Source: Actinomycetes bacterium
GTDB taxonomy: Bacteria > Actinomycetota > Actinomycetes > Propionibacteriales > Nocardioidaceae
Length of the DNA stretch: 26,375 nt
Reading direction: 5' to 3'
Assembly (NCBI GenBank): GCA_023460975.1
Contig: JAEWOG010000101.1
Location: 1-26,375, forward strand
Shown here: in pieces, positions 16,661 through 23,626 of the stretch
Numbering within the stretch: position 1 is the stretch's first letter
Layout of the letters: the number at the start of each line of letters is the position of its first letter
The notes under the pieces: generated by a model
Told to the model about the DNA's origin: nothing
Databases searched by the model: none
The model's input: only the letters and a program-made list of their open reading frames with translations
Position numbers and translations under genes: made by a program

Positions 16661-17740
16661 TCAACCCGCGCGGCGGTCGTCGCTGGGCCAATCCAATTGC
16701 ACCCGCGCACCGCCCGCCTCGGTGTCGCCGATGGTGAGGACCGCGCCATGGGCGCGGGACAGCCCGGCGACGATGTACATGCCCAGGCCGGTGCCAGCGG
16801 TCTGCCCGGACGTCCAGAACTTCGTGAACACGCGCTTGCGCAGCGCTTCCGGGATGCCCTCCCCCTCGTCCTCGACCGTGAGGCGCACCCCACCGAAGTC
16901 CTCGTGGCGGGCGAGGTGGACCCGTACGGTGCCGTCGCCGTGGCGGATCCCGTTCTCCACGAGGTTCGTCACCACCTGAGTGAACTTGTCGGGATCGGCG
17001 AAAATGTCCGGGAGGTCGTCCTCGACCTCGACCTCCAGCGGTCGCGACGTGCCCGCTTCCACCGACTCGACCACTCGGCGCGTGAGCATCCCCGAGGACA
17101 CTTCGCGCGGATGGAGTTGGAGCCTGTCGGTGTCGATGCGGGCGACGTCGAGCAACTCGGCGATGAGTCGCGTGAGCCGTTCCGCGTCGGCATTGACCGT
17201 GGTCAGCATCAGCTTGCGCTGGTCATCGTTGAGCCGGTCCCAACGGTTCAGCAGAGCCTGCACGAACCCCTTCACGCCCGTGAGGGGGGAACGCAGCTCG
17301 TGGGCCAGGGTCGCGACAAGGTCGGAGCGGTCACGGTCGAGCCGGGCCCGGCCCCGACCGCTGCGCAGCGAAATGGCGACACCGCGGATCTCACCCAACG
17401 GCTCGTCTCGCACGATGCGGGCGGTGGTGAGGACTTCCTCTCCATTGGCCGAGATCCACGACTGCTCGGGCACCCCGCGCTGGATGCGCAGGGCCGCGTA
17501 CGGTCGATTGACCTCGAGCCAGCTGACCCCGTCCTGATCCTGCAGGGTGAGCACTTCACCCACCGGGCGACCCAGCGCTTGGTCCGCCGGCACGCCCAGC
17601 AGGCTGGCGCCCTGGCTGTTGAGCAGGACGACCGTGCCGGATGCGTCTGCGGCCAGGACCCCGTCCGGGTAGGCGTCCGTCAACACGCGCAGTCGGCTCG
17701 GACCGGGGTCGACGCCCACCTTCGCCTGCTCGGACTGCAC
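16661..17740 (-). CDS. Soluble PAS-domain sensor histidine kinase
   Basis: A 359-residue cytoplasmic kinase without membrane helices. A PAS domain covers about residues 18-125 (DAYPDGVLAADASGTVVLLN). The dimerisation domain has phosphoacceptor H147 in LAHELRSPLTGVKGF. The ATPase domain has the N box with N259 and N263, DEGEGIP at 291-297 and GTGLGM at 317-322. The GTG start is placed by a promoter whose -10 ends six bases upstream; there is no ribosome site. The next gene in the same direction is a response regulator 76 bp downstream, a possible phosphotransfer partner. The signal sensed is unknown. Confidence 0.9.
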   Translation of the reverse strand: MQSEQAKVGVDPGPSRLRVLTDAYPDGVLAADASGTVVLLNSQGASLLGVPADQALGRPVGEVLTLQDQDGVSWLEVNRPYAALRIQRGVPEQSWISANGEEVLTTARIVRDEPLGEIRGVAISLRSGRGRARLDRDRSDLVATLAHELRSPLTGVKGFVQALLNRWDRLNDDQRKLMLTTVNADAERLTRLIAELLDVARIDTDRLQLHPREVSSGMLTRRVVESVEAGTSRPLEVEVEDDLPDIFADPDKFTQVVTNLVENGIRHGDGTVRVHLARHEDFGGVRLTVEDEGEGIPEALRKRVFTKFWTSGQTAGTGLGMYIVAGLSRAHGAVLTIGDTEAGGARVQLDWPSDDRRAG

Positions 17741-17746
17741 GGGCCC

Positions 17747-17775
17747 ACCCTAGGACCTGGCCGCGCCCGTCCCAA
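17747..17775 (-). promoter_or_regulatory. Promoter of the PAS kinase, leaderless
   Basis: TTGGGA (17770-17775), a 17-bp spacer and TAGGGT (17747-17752) on the minus strand. The GTG start at 17740 falls at the expected first transcribed base, so the message is probably leaderless. Confidence 0.55.
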
Positions 17776-17823
17776 GGAACGACCGGCCGCGCGCCGCGCT
17801 GGGTGACTTGGTTGACTGGGCGC

Positions 17824-18441
17824 GTGTCGTACGACGAAGACCTACGCTCGCGCTGGCCCTTGCCCGACCACCCACAGGTGTGCGCGGCGCTGCTCTCCGC
17901 GTACGGGGACCCCGCCCGCGGCTACCACGACGCCCGTCACCTCACCGAGGTGCTCGACCGCATCGACGACCTGCTGCCCGGCGGCACCGCGTCGCTGACC
18001 TTGGTGCTGGCCGCCTGGTTCCACGACGCCGTCTACGACGGTGAACGCGATGCCGAGGAACGCTCCGCGCAGTGGGCGGAGGCGGAGCTCACGGCAGCAG
18101 GGCTGGATGCGGCGACGGTGGCAGAGGTGGCCCGTCTGGTCCGACTGACCGAAACCCACGAGCCTGCACCCCACGACACGCAGGGGGCCGCTCTCTGCGA
18201 CGCTGACCTGGCCATCCTGGCAGCAGACGAACAGCGTTACGCCGAGTACGTCGCCGGGGTCCGGCGCGAGTTCTCCCACCTCGACGACGCGGCGTTCGCC
18301 TCTGGCCGTGCAGCCGTGCTGCGCAGCCTGTTGGCCGGGGATCTGTTCCACACCGCGCAGGGGCGTGCCAGGTGGGAGGCCTCGGCGCGGGCACAGGTGA
18401 CGGCGGAGTTGGCTCGGCTCAGCTCAGCGGCGACGACGTAG
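17824..18441 (+). CDS. HD-superfamily metal-dependent phosphohydrolase
   Basis: A 205-residue soluble protein of the HD superfamily (COG4339-like). Candidate metal ligands are H35 and H39 in YHDARH, H67/D68 in WFHD followed by AVYDG, and D126 or D128 in LCDADLAIL. The substrate is unknown. The GTG at 17824 was chosen because the HD domain begins shortly after; the frame is open further upstream, but those residues lie under the PAS kinase gene and do not look real. No clear ribosome site is present. Its 3' end overlaps the convergent DUF4031 gene by 18 bp. Confidence 0.85.
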   Translation: MSYDEDLRSRWPLPDHPQVCAALLSAYGDPARGYHDARHLTEVLDRIDDLLPGGTASLTLVLAAWFHDAVYDGERDAEERSAQWAEAELTAAGLDAATVAEVARLVRLTETHEPAPHDTQGAALCDADLAILAADEQRYAEYVAGVRREFSHLDDAAFASGRAAVLRSLLAGDLFHTAQGRARWEASARAQVTAELARLSSAATT

Positions 18442-18675
18442 GCCCGACTCACGCAGCCTGCGCACGACCTCTCGCGTGCTGACCAACTGCGCACCCGCCT
18501 CGAGCATCGCAGCGTGGTACTCCGCCGGGACGTCGTAGTGGTCTCGGTGGAAACCGCGGGCGGGCAACCCAGCGGCACGCGCGAACGCATGGAGCTCGTC
18601 GTAGGACGTGTCCGAGACCAGGTGCGACCACACTCGCCCGTGCCGAGGCACGAGCGGTGGATCGATGAGGATCAT
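18424..18675 (-). CDS. DUF4031 protein
   Basis: An 83-residue protein matching DUF4031 along its whole length: MILIDPP at the start, HGRVWSHLVSD, ELHAFARAAGLPARGFHRDHYDVP and REVVRRLRESGL. The conserved His and Asp residues suggest a metal or nucleic-acid site, but the function is unknown to me. The ATG lies two bases after the stop of the RNA methyltransferase, so translation is likely coupled. The last 18 bases overlap the convergent HD gene. Confidence 0.88.
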   Translation of the reverse strand: MILIDPPLVPRHGRVWSHLVSDTSYDELHAFARAAGLPARGFHRDHYDVPAEYHAAMLEAGAQLVSTREVVRRLRESGLRRRR

Positions 18676-18677
18676 CC

Positions 18678-19475
18678 TCAGACCGTACGGCCTGAACGCT
18701 GCGCGCGGGCCGAGGCATACAGGCACACTGCGGCCGCAGTCGAGAGGTTCAGGCTCTCCGCGCCGCCGTGGATCGGGATGCGGACCCGGTGGTCGGCCAG
18801 CTCGGCCAACTCGGACGGCAGGCCCCATGCCTCGTTGCCGAACAGCCACGCGGTCGGCTCGGCGAGGACGTCGTCCATCTCGAACAGATCGAGCTCGCCG
18901 GCCCCGTCTGCGGCGAGGACCCTCAGGCCACGCTGGCGAGCCAACTCGACGGCGGCGACGGGGTCGGGCTCGATGGCCACTGGCAGGTGGAACAGGCTTC
19001 CGACGCTGGCGCGGACAGTCTTGGCGTTGTAGGCGTCCACCGAGTGTCCGGCGAGAAGCACGGCGTCGCTGCCGGCGGCATCGGCCGTACGGATCAGGGT
19101 GCCGGCGTTGCCGGGGTCTCGTACGTCTGCGGCGATCGCCACCAGACGAGCAGCCTCGTCGATCGCCACCCGGGGCACGACGTCGACGAAGCGACACAGC
19201 GCCACCACCCCAGCGGGGTTCACCGCATCGGAGAGGGCATGCATTGCCCTGTCGTCGACGAGGGTGATGCTGACGGGGGCCAGGAGCGCCGCGTACTCGT
19301 CGGCGGCCTGCGGCGTGGCGAAGACCTCGACCACGCAGTCGGGCACGCCGAGAGCCCCCTCCAGTGCTTTGGGGCCGTCGGCAAGGAAAAGCCGCCGCTC
19401 GGCGCGGGCCGAGCGGCGGCTGAGCTTCCGTGCCTCCTTGATGCGCGCGTTCGACGCGACCAGAGGAGTGTTCAC
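18678..19475 (-). CDS. SpoU-family (TrmH-like) RNA 2'-O-methyltransferase
   Basis: A 265-residue SPOUT enzyme using S-adenosylmethionine. The three family motifs are present: VRDPGNAGTLIRTADAAGSD, FGNEAWGLP, and RIPIHGGAESLNLSTAAAVCLY. An N-terminal RNA-binding substrate domain (about 1-100) starts with ASNARIKEARKL, common in rRNA methyltransferases of this group. The GTG start is 14 bp after rplT. The position next to ribosomal protein genes suggests an rRNA target, but the modified base cannot be named. Confidence 0.9.
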   Translation of the reverse strand: MNTPLVASNARIKEARKLSRRSARAERRLFLADGPKALEGALGVPDCVVEVFATPQAADEYAALLAPVSITLVDDRAMHALSDAVNPAGVVALCRFVDVVPRVAIDEAARLVAIAADVRDPGNAGTLIRTADAAGSDAVLLAGHSVDAYNAKTVRASVGSLFHLPVAIEPDPVAAVELARQRGLRVLAADGAGELDLFEMDDVLAEPTAWLFGNEAWGLPSELAELADHRVRIPIHGGAESLNLSTAAAVCLYASARAQRSGRTV

Positions 19476-19489
19476 AGGTGCTCGAAGAG

Positions 19490-19873
19490 TCAGGACGCCT
19501 TGGGGGCGTTGACGTCCTCGGGGAGCGCGGCCTTGGCGGTCTCGACGAGCACGGCGAACGCCGGGGCGTCGTTGACGGCCAGGTCGGCAAGGATCTTGCG
19601 GTCGACCTCAACGCCAGCGAGGGTCAGGCCCTGGATGAAGCGGTTGTAGGTCATGCCGTTCGCGCGGGCAGCGGCGTTGATGCGCTGGATCCACAGCTTG
19701 CGGAAGTTGCCCTTGTTCTTGCGCCGGTCGTTGTAGTTGTAGACCAGGGAGTGGGTGACCTGCTCCTTGGCCTTGCGGTACAGGCGCGAGCGCTGGCCGC
19801 GGTAACCGCTGGCGCGCTCGAGGGTGGTACGACGCTTCTTCTGGGCGTTCACTGCGCGCTTCACGCGTGCCAT
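19490..19873 (-). CDS. rplT: 50S ribosomal protein L20
   Basis: L20 is a 23S rRNA-binding protein needed early in 50S assembly. The 127-residue product matches L20 throughout: MARVKRAVNAQKKRR, ASGYRGQRSRLYR, and LWIQRINAAARANGMTYNRF. The ATG has AAGGAG seven bases upstream. It follows rpmI by 47 bp. The gene context infC-rpmI-rplT is the conserved one. Confidence 0.98.
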   Translation of the reverse strand: MARVKRAVNAQKKRRTTLERASGYRGQRSRLYRKAKEQVTHSLVYNYNDRRKNKGNFRKLWIQRINAAARANGMTYNRFIQGLTLAGVEVDRKILADLAVNDAPAFAVLVETAKAALPEDVNAPKAS

Positions 19874-19920
19874 GTCAAAACTCCTTGTTGCTCAGGTCTC
19901 GGGGTGGGGTGAAGAAGGGT

Positions 19921-20115
19921 TCAGAGACCCAGCATCTTCTTGGCGCGGGGAACGTCGTTCTTGGCGACCTCGACGGTGCCGGTCATGCGACGGGTGACCT
20001 TGGAGGGCTTCTTCTCGAGGTTGTGGCGCTTGCCAGCCTTCTCGCGAAGGATCTTGCCCGAGCCCGTCACGCGAAAGCGCTTGCTGGCCCCGGAGTGGGT
20101 CTTGTTCTTCGGCAT
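19921..20115 (-). CDS. rpmI: 50S ribosomal protein L35
   Basis: The 64-residue protein has the L35 hallmark MPKNKTHSGASKRFRVTGSG and a very basic composition. The ATG at 20115 is preceded by AAGGAAG. The frame stays open upstream, but the family start is clear. It lies between infC and rplT. Confidence 0.98.
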   Translation of the reverse strand: MPKNKTHSGASKRFRVTGSGKILREKAGKRHNLEKKPSKVTRRMTGTVEVAKNDVPRAKKMLGL

Positions 20116-20182
20116 CTGCTGTCTCTTCCTTCTCTTGGCTCGTGAGGCACGACCGGCGGGGCCGGTCTGGAGGGTGCCTTCG

Positions 20183-20866
20183 TCAGAGGTCGATGTCGTC
20201 GTCGAGGTTCTCGGAGCGACGACGCTCCTTCTTGGCCGCCACCGGGCCAGCGGCGTGCGCCGCTTCGCGCTCGGCGCGCTCCTCGGCGGCACGCTCGTCA
20301 CGCAGCGCCTGCTTGTCAGCCTTCGCAGCGGCGGCGTCCACCTTGGCGTCGGCCTTCTTCTTGTGCGGGCCCAGGACCATGATCATGTTGCGACCGTCCT
20401 GCTTGGGCGCGGACTCGACGAAGCCCAACTCCTGCACGTCCTCGGCCAGACGCTGCAGCAGGCGGAAACCCAGCTCGGGGCGGTGCTGCTCACGGCCGCG
20501 GAACATGATCGTGATCTTGACCTTGTCGCCGGCGTTGAGGAACCGCACCACGTGACCCTTCTTGGTCTCGTAGTCGTGCTGGTCGATCTTGGGACGAAGC
20601 TTCATCTCCTTGATGATCACGTTCGTCTGGTTGCGCCGAGCCTCGCGCGCCTTCTGCGCGTTCTCGTACTTGAACTTGCCGTAGTCCATGAGCTTGCAGA
20701 CAGGCGGGCGTCCCTGGGGTGCGATCTCGACCAAGTCGAGGTCGGCCTCCTGGGCCAGCTTCAGTGCCTGGTCGGTCGGCACGATGCCAACGGTTTCGCC
20801 GTTGGGTCCGACGAGCCGGACCTCGGGTACGCGGATCCGCTCGTTGATTCGCAGCTCGGTGCTGAT
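20183..20866 (-). CDS. infC: Translation initiation factor IF-3, probable ATC start
   Basis: IF-3 binds the 30S subunit and rejects non-canonical start codons. The 227-residue product shows the N-terminal domain (RINERIRVPEVRLVGPNGE), the linker LMDYGKFKYE and the C-terminal domain (KLRPKIDQHDYETKKGH, IMFRGREQHRPELG), then an Ala/Lys/Glu-rich tail of about 55 residues seen in other actinobacterial IF-3s. No ATG, GTG, TTG or CTG lies near the family start. An ATC codon at 20866 with GGAGG four bases upstream fits best. Non-canonical starts on infC are known to allow autoregulation. Upstream in-frame ATGs would add residues with no IF-3 similarity. Confidence 0.95.
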   Translation of the reverse strand: MSTELRINERIRVPEVRLVGPNGETVGIVPTDQALKLAQEADLDLVEIAPQGRPPVCKLMDYGKFKYENAQKAREARRNQTNVIIKEMKLRPKIDQHDYETKKGHVVRFLNAGDKVKITIMFRGREQHRPELGFRLLQRLAEDVQELGFVESAPKQDGRNMIMVLGPHKKKADAKVDAAAAKADKQALRDERAAEERAEREAAHAAGPVAAKKERRRSENLDDDIDL

Positions 20867-21118
20867 GAGTCCTCCAGTTGTTCGGGTGGTGGTTGCCGGC
20901 CATCTCGGCCATGGGCTGAAATGACGAATGGCTCCCGCTTGTTCCCAAGCGGAAGCCAGCACACCCCGGTCCGTCGCGTGGACGGCCCGAACTTCTGGAC
21001 CCTGACCCGACGACCTGTGAGGCGGACGAATCCGTCCCGGCGATCGATGCGGGTGGGAGACCTCATGCACGTCTCCGCTTGGTGGACTGCTGCACACGGG
21101 GCGCAGTAGTCGGTCAGG
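20867..21118 (-). promoter_or_regulatory. Structured infC leader RNA
   Basis: About 250 nt between the probable infC promoter and its start codon hold no gene but several hairpins. The strongest is 20929-20958: TGGCT pairs with AGCCA and CCGCTTG with CAAGCGG around one mismatch; on the minus-strand RNA the loop is GGAA, a GNRA tetraloop. Others are CCGTC/GACGG at 20971-20985, GGAGAC/GTCTCC at 21056-21076, and GACTGCTGC with GCAGTAGTC at 21085-21111. Control of the infC-rpmI-rplT operon, by attenuation or by a ribosomal protein, is inferred. Confidence 0.5.
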
Positions 21119-21123
21119 CATGA

Positions 21124-21154
21124 ACTCTATCCCAGGTGACGCGTCGCGTCCCAA
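21124..21154 (-). promoter_or_regulatory. Candidate infC operon promoter
   Basis: TTGGGA (21149-21154), a 19-bp spacer and TAGAGT (21124-21129) on the minus strand. The spacer is long, so the -35 is doubtful. The -10 is of the TANNNT kind. It would start the leader near 21117. Confidence 0.35.
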
Positions 21155-21200
21155 TCCTCGTGTCGGGCCTCGTGGCTGGTGAGGTTGTGCGCTCCTGGGT

Positions 21201-21350
21201 GGCGTCATACAAACTCGCCGCCGTACGCCCGGCGTCATACAAACTCGCCTCCCCACGCCCGGCGTCATACAAACCCGCCGCCCCACGCCCCGCGTCATAC
21301 AAACTCGCCGCCCCACGCCCCGCGTCATACAAACCTGCACCTATACGTAC
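21201..21350. repeat. Five tandem 30-bp repeats
   Basis: Five head-to-tail units with an exact 30-bp period. The core GCGTCATACAAAC is identical in all five, beginning at 21202, 21232, 21262, 21292 and 21322. The 17 bases after the core, rich in CGCC, are nearly the same in units 1-4 and diverge in unit 5. Because 30 is a multiple of three, several frames stay open with a decapeptide repeat; I do not regard these as coding. The array lies between the SseB-like gene and the infC promoter. Confidence 0.9.
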
Positions 21351-21353
21351 GCG

Positions 21354-21395
21354 TTCGTATGACGCACGCCCAGCCAGGGCCACTTCGTATGACGC
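21354..21395. repeat. Two inverted copies of the 30-bp repeat core
   Basis: TTCGTATGACGC occurs at 21354-21365 and 21384-21395, again 30 bp apart. GTATGACGC is the exact reverse complement of the GCGTCATAC core of the five tandem units. The flanks differ from the tandem units. The array is therefore five direct and two inverted cores, ending 13 bp from the stop of the SseB-like gene. Confidence 0.85.
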
Positions 21396-21408
21396 AGGCC
21401 AGACCAGA

Positions 21409-21918
21409 TCAGGACCCGTCGACCGGCGGCGGAGCCACCCAGACACTGCGTTCGCCGGCGCGGGCGAGTTCCCACCCGCTCGCGATCCCGACGAGGTCGT
21501 CTCCGGTGAGCACGTACGAAGCCGGCCCGGCGATGTTGACCAGCAGTGCCGCAGCGCCGTCCTGGATCGCCGAGGTGGCGGCCGCGCGGGCCGGCACGGG
21601 GACGGGCCGGGCCTCCGGATTCCACCGCTTCATGGTCTCGATGCCGGTGAAGGCCAGCAGCCCGAGACGGCCGTCGGCGCCCTGGACCAGGACAGCGGCC
21701 ATGTCGGAGGTCTTGTCGTGGGCCAGGCCGTTCTCGTCGTGCTCCACCTCACCGAGCACCGCCACGACTGGGACGAGCAACCGCGAGGCAGCCAAGCCAG
21801 CCAGGACCTCGGCGCTGGAAGCTTCTCCCGCCCCGCGTGCTGCCAAGAGCGCCAGCAGGGCTGGATCGCTCGCGCCGTCATCTCCTGCGAAGCCCGGGTC
21901 GGGGATGTGTCGTTCCAC
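21409..21918 (-). CDS. SseB-family protein
   Basis: A 169-residue soluble protein resembling the SseB N-terminal domain family, common in actinobacteria. Visible matches are LLVPVVAVLGE, KTSDMAAVLVQGADGRLGLLAFTGIETMKRWNPEARPVPV and a later AIQDGAAALLVNIAGPASYVLTG. The biochemical role is unknown; the type III secretion link in the family name does not apply here. The GTG at 21918 was chosen because GACAAT lies six bases upstream as a possible -10 of a leaderless message. A GTG five codons earlier is possible. Its start faces that of a membrane protein gene with 32 bp between. Confidence 0.75.
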   Translation of the reverse strand: MERHIPDPGFAGDDGASDPALLALLAARGAGEASSAEVLAGLAASRLLVPVVAVLGEVEHDENGLAHDKTSDMAAVLVQGADGRLGLLAFTGIETMKRWNPEARPVPVPARAAATSAIQDGAAALLVNIAGPASYVLTGDDLVGIASGWELARAGERSVWVAPPPVDGS

Positions 21919-21950
21919 GCCACCATTGTCCACTGTGGAACGCTGGAGTC

Positions 21951-22400
21951 GTGAACGAGGCGACGTGGGCAGCACTGACCATCATCCTCACCGTGCTCGG
22001 CGGGGCGTGGACCTGGCTGGCGTTTCGACGCCGCGGCGCGGTCAACGGACTGCGGGCGCTCGGCTTCACCCTCTTCCCCGCCGCGGCCTGGTTGACCGGG
22101 ACGCTGGAGACGATCACTGAGATCGCGGCGTCGGTGACCGACTGGGCCACCAGCCTCGTCTTCTCCCCGAGCACCTGGACTGGCATCGGCCTGGCAGGGC
22201 TCGGGCTCGTCCTGATCCTGACCTCGGGCCTGTTGCGCGACCGCGCTCTGGGACGGGCCCAGGGTCGTGGCGCCTCACAGCCACGCGTAGGGAAGACTGC
22301 TCCGGACACTACGCGGCTGCCCCGCGGCTCGTCGGCCGCCGAGACGGACGACGACATGTCCGACATCGAAGCACTGCTGAAGAAGCGAGGAATCGAGTGA
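21951..22400 (+). CDS. Small membrane protein, unknown function
   Basis: A 149-residue protein with three hydrophobic segments: about residues 5-25 (WAALTIILTVLGGAWTWLAF), 35-58 and 75-95 (GIGLAGLGLVLILTSGLL). A polar cytoplasmic tail follows and ends in DDDMSDIEALLKKRGIE. I do not recognise a named family. The GTG start has GGAG only two bases upstream, so the true start or initiation mode is uncertain. It overlaps the next gene as GTGA, so it is likely in an operon with it. Confidence 0.75.
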   Translation: MNEATWAALTIILTVLGGAWTWLAFRRRGAVNGLRALGFTLFPAAAWLTGTLETITEIAASVTDWATSLVFSPSTWTGIGLAGLGLVLILTSGLLRDRALGRAQGRGASQPRVGKTAPDTTRLPRGSSAAETDDDMSDIEALLKKRGIE

Positions 22401-23626
22401 GCAGGGCAATCAGCCCCGATCTGCTGGAGCGCAACCGGCTCTGGCAGCGACTCCAGCGCGCCGTCGACGCCATGGACGTACGCCCCCGCACGCCGCTCGC
22501 GGTGGTCGACCTCGACGCGTTCGACGCCAACGCCGACGACCTCATCCGTCGCGCTCAGGGCAAGCCGATCCGGGTCGCGTCGAAGTCGCTGCGCGTGCCT
22601 GCTCTGATCTCCCGGGCCCTGGAGCGTGACGGAATGTCCGGCGTCCTGGGCTACACCCTGCGCGAGGCGCTGCTGCTGCACGAGCAAGGCATCACCGATG
22701 ACGTCGTCATCGCCTACCCCACCGTGGACACCGCCGCGATCAGCGAACTCGTGACCACCCCGGGTGCCGCAGCCGCCATCACGCTGATGGTCGACCACGT
22801 CGACCAGCTCGACATCATCACGGCGCAGGTCGGCAACGACGCCCCACCCGTACGAGTCGCCATCGACATCGACGCCGGCCTGCGCATGGCGGGCCAGCAC
22901 ATCGGCCCGAAGCGCTCCCGGCTCTTCGCCACCGCGGACGTCGCAGCCTTCGCTCGCGAGATCGTGTCGCGCCCCGGGCTGCGCCTGGTCGGCGTGATGA
23001 CGTACGAGGGCCAGGTCGCCGGCGTACCCGACGCGGTGCCCGACCAGAAGGCCAAGTCCTTGGCCGTACGACGCATCAAGCACGCGTCCATGTCCCAGTT
23101 GGGCACCCGTCGCCGCGAGATCGCCGAGGCGTTGCGCCCCATCGCGGACCTGGAGTTCTGGAACGGCGGCGGGTCCGGCTCGGTGGCGGAGACCACCGCC
23201 GACGACGCAGTGACCGAGATCGCTGCCGGTTCGGGGCTCCTGGTGCCCGGCCTCTTCGATCACTACACGTCGTTCACCCCTCGGCCTGCGGCGTACTTCG
23301 CCCTCCCGGTGACACGGCGCCCGAACCCGGAGATCGCGACCGTCCACGGCGGCGGCCTGATCGCGTCCGGCCCCGTCGGGGCAGACCGAGCACCGATTCC
23401 GTGGCTTCCGCCCGGTCTCAGCCTGACCGGCATGGAGGGCGCGGGCGAGGTTCAGACGCCCCTGACCGGACACCCCGTGTCATTGCTCGGGATCGGTGAC
23501 CTCGTGTGGTTCCGCCACGCCAAGTCGGGCGAACTGTTCGAGCACGTCAACGAGGTCCACCTGCTGCAGGGAGACACGATCGTGGACACGGTGCCCACCT
23601 ACCGCGGCCTCGGGCTGTGGGGCTGA
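22397..23626 (+). CDS. PLP-dependent amino-acid deaminase/aldolase-like protein
   Basis: A 409-residue fold-type III PLP enzyme related to D-threonine aldolase, D-serine dehydratase and alanine racemase. The N-terminal barrel has TPLAVVDLDAFDANADDLIRRA, and the PLP lysine is probably K63 in RVASKSLRVP. The segment LEFWNGGGSGSV matches the phosphate-binding glycine region of the group, and a C-terminal beta domain follows with SLTGMEGAGEVQTPL. Actinobacterial relatives are annotated as amino-acid deaminase/aldolase; the real substrate is unknown. The GTG start overlaps the membrane protein stop by four bases. Confidence 0.85.
   Translation: MSRAISPDLLERNRLWQRLQRAVDAMDVRPRTPLAVVDLDAFDANADDLIRRAQGKPIRVASKSLRVPALISRALERDGMSGVLGYTLREALLLHEQGITDDVVIAYPTVDTAAISELVTTPGAAAAITLMVDHVDQLDIITAQVGNDAPPVRVAIDIDAGLRMAGQHIGPKRSRLFATADVAAFAREIVSRPGLRLVGVMTYEGQVAGVPDAVPDQKAKSLAVRRIKHASMSQLGTRRREIAEALRPIADLEFWNGGGSGSVAETTADDAVTEIAAGSGLLVPGLFDHYTSFTPRPAAYFALPVTRRPNPEIATVHGGGLIASGPVGADRAPIPWLPPGLSLTGMEGAGEVQTPLTGHPVSLLGIGDLVWFRHAKSGELFEHVNEVHLLQGDTIVDTVPTYRGLGLWG

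Noticed and set aside
16585..16893. N-terminal extension of the response regulator
   Set aside because: Upstream residues are an antisense-free out-of-frame reading of the PAS kinase 3' end and the receiver domain starts normally at the ATG at 16584.
20867..21340. IF-3 N-terminal extension of over 150 residues
   Set aside because: The extra residues have no IF-3 similarity, pass through the repeat array and the hairpins, and lie upstream of a GGAGG placed for the ATC start.
21201..21395. CRISPR array
   Set aside because: The units are 30 bp in total and the sequence between cores is itself conserved, so there are no unique spacers. The last two cores are inverted and no cas gene is near.
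21114..21446. Repeat protein with a decapeptide period encoded through the 30-bp array
   Set aside because: A 30-bp period keeps several frames open on both strands by chance, each giving a decapeptide repeat. None has a ribosome site or resemblance to a known repeat protein.
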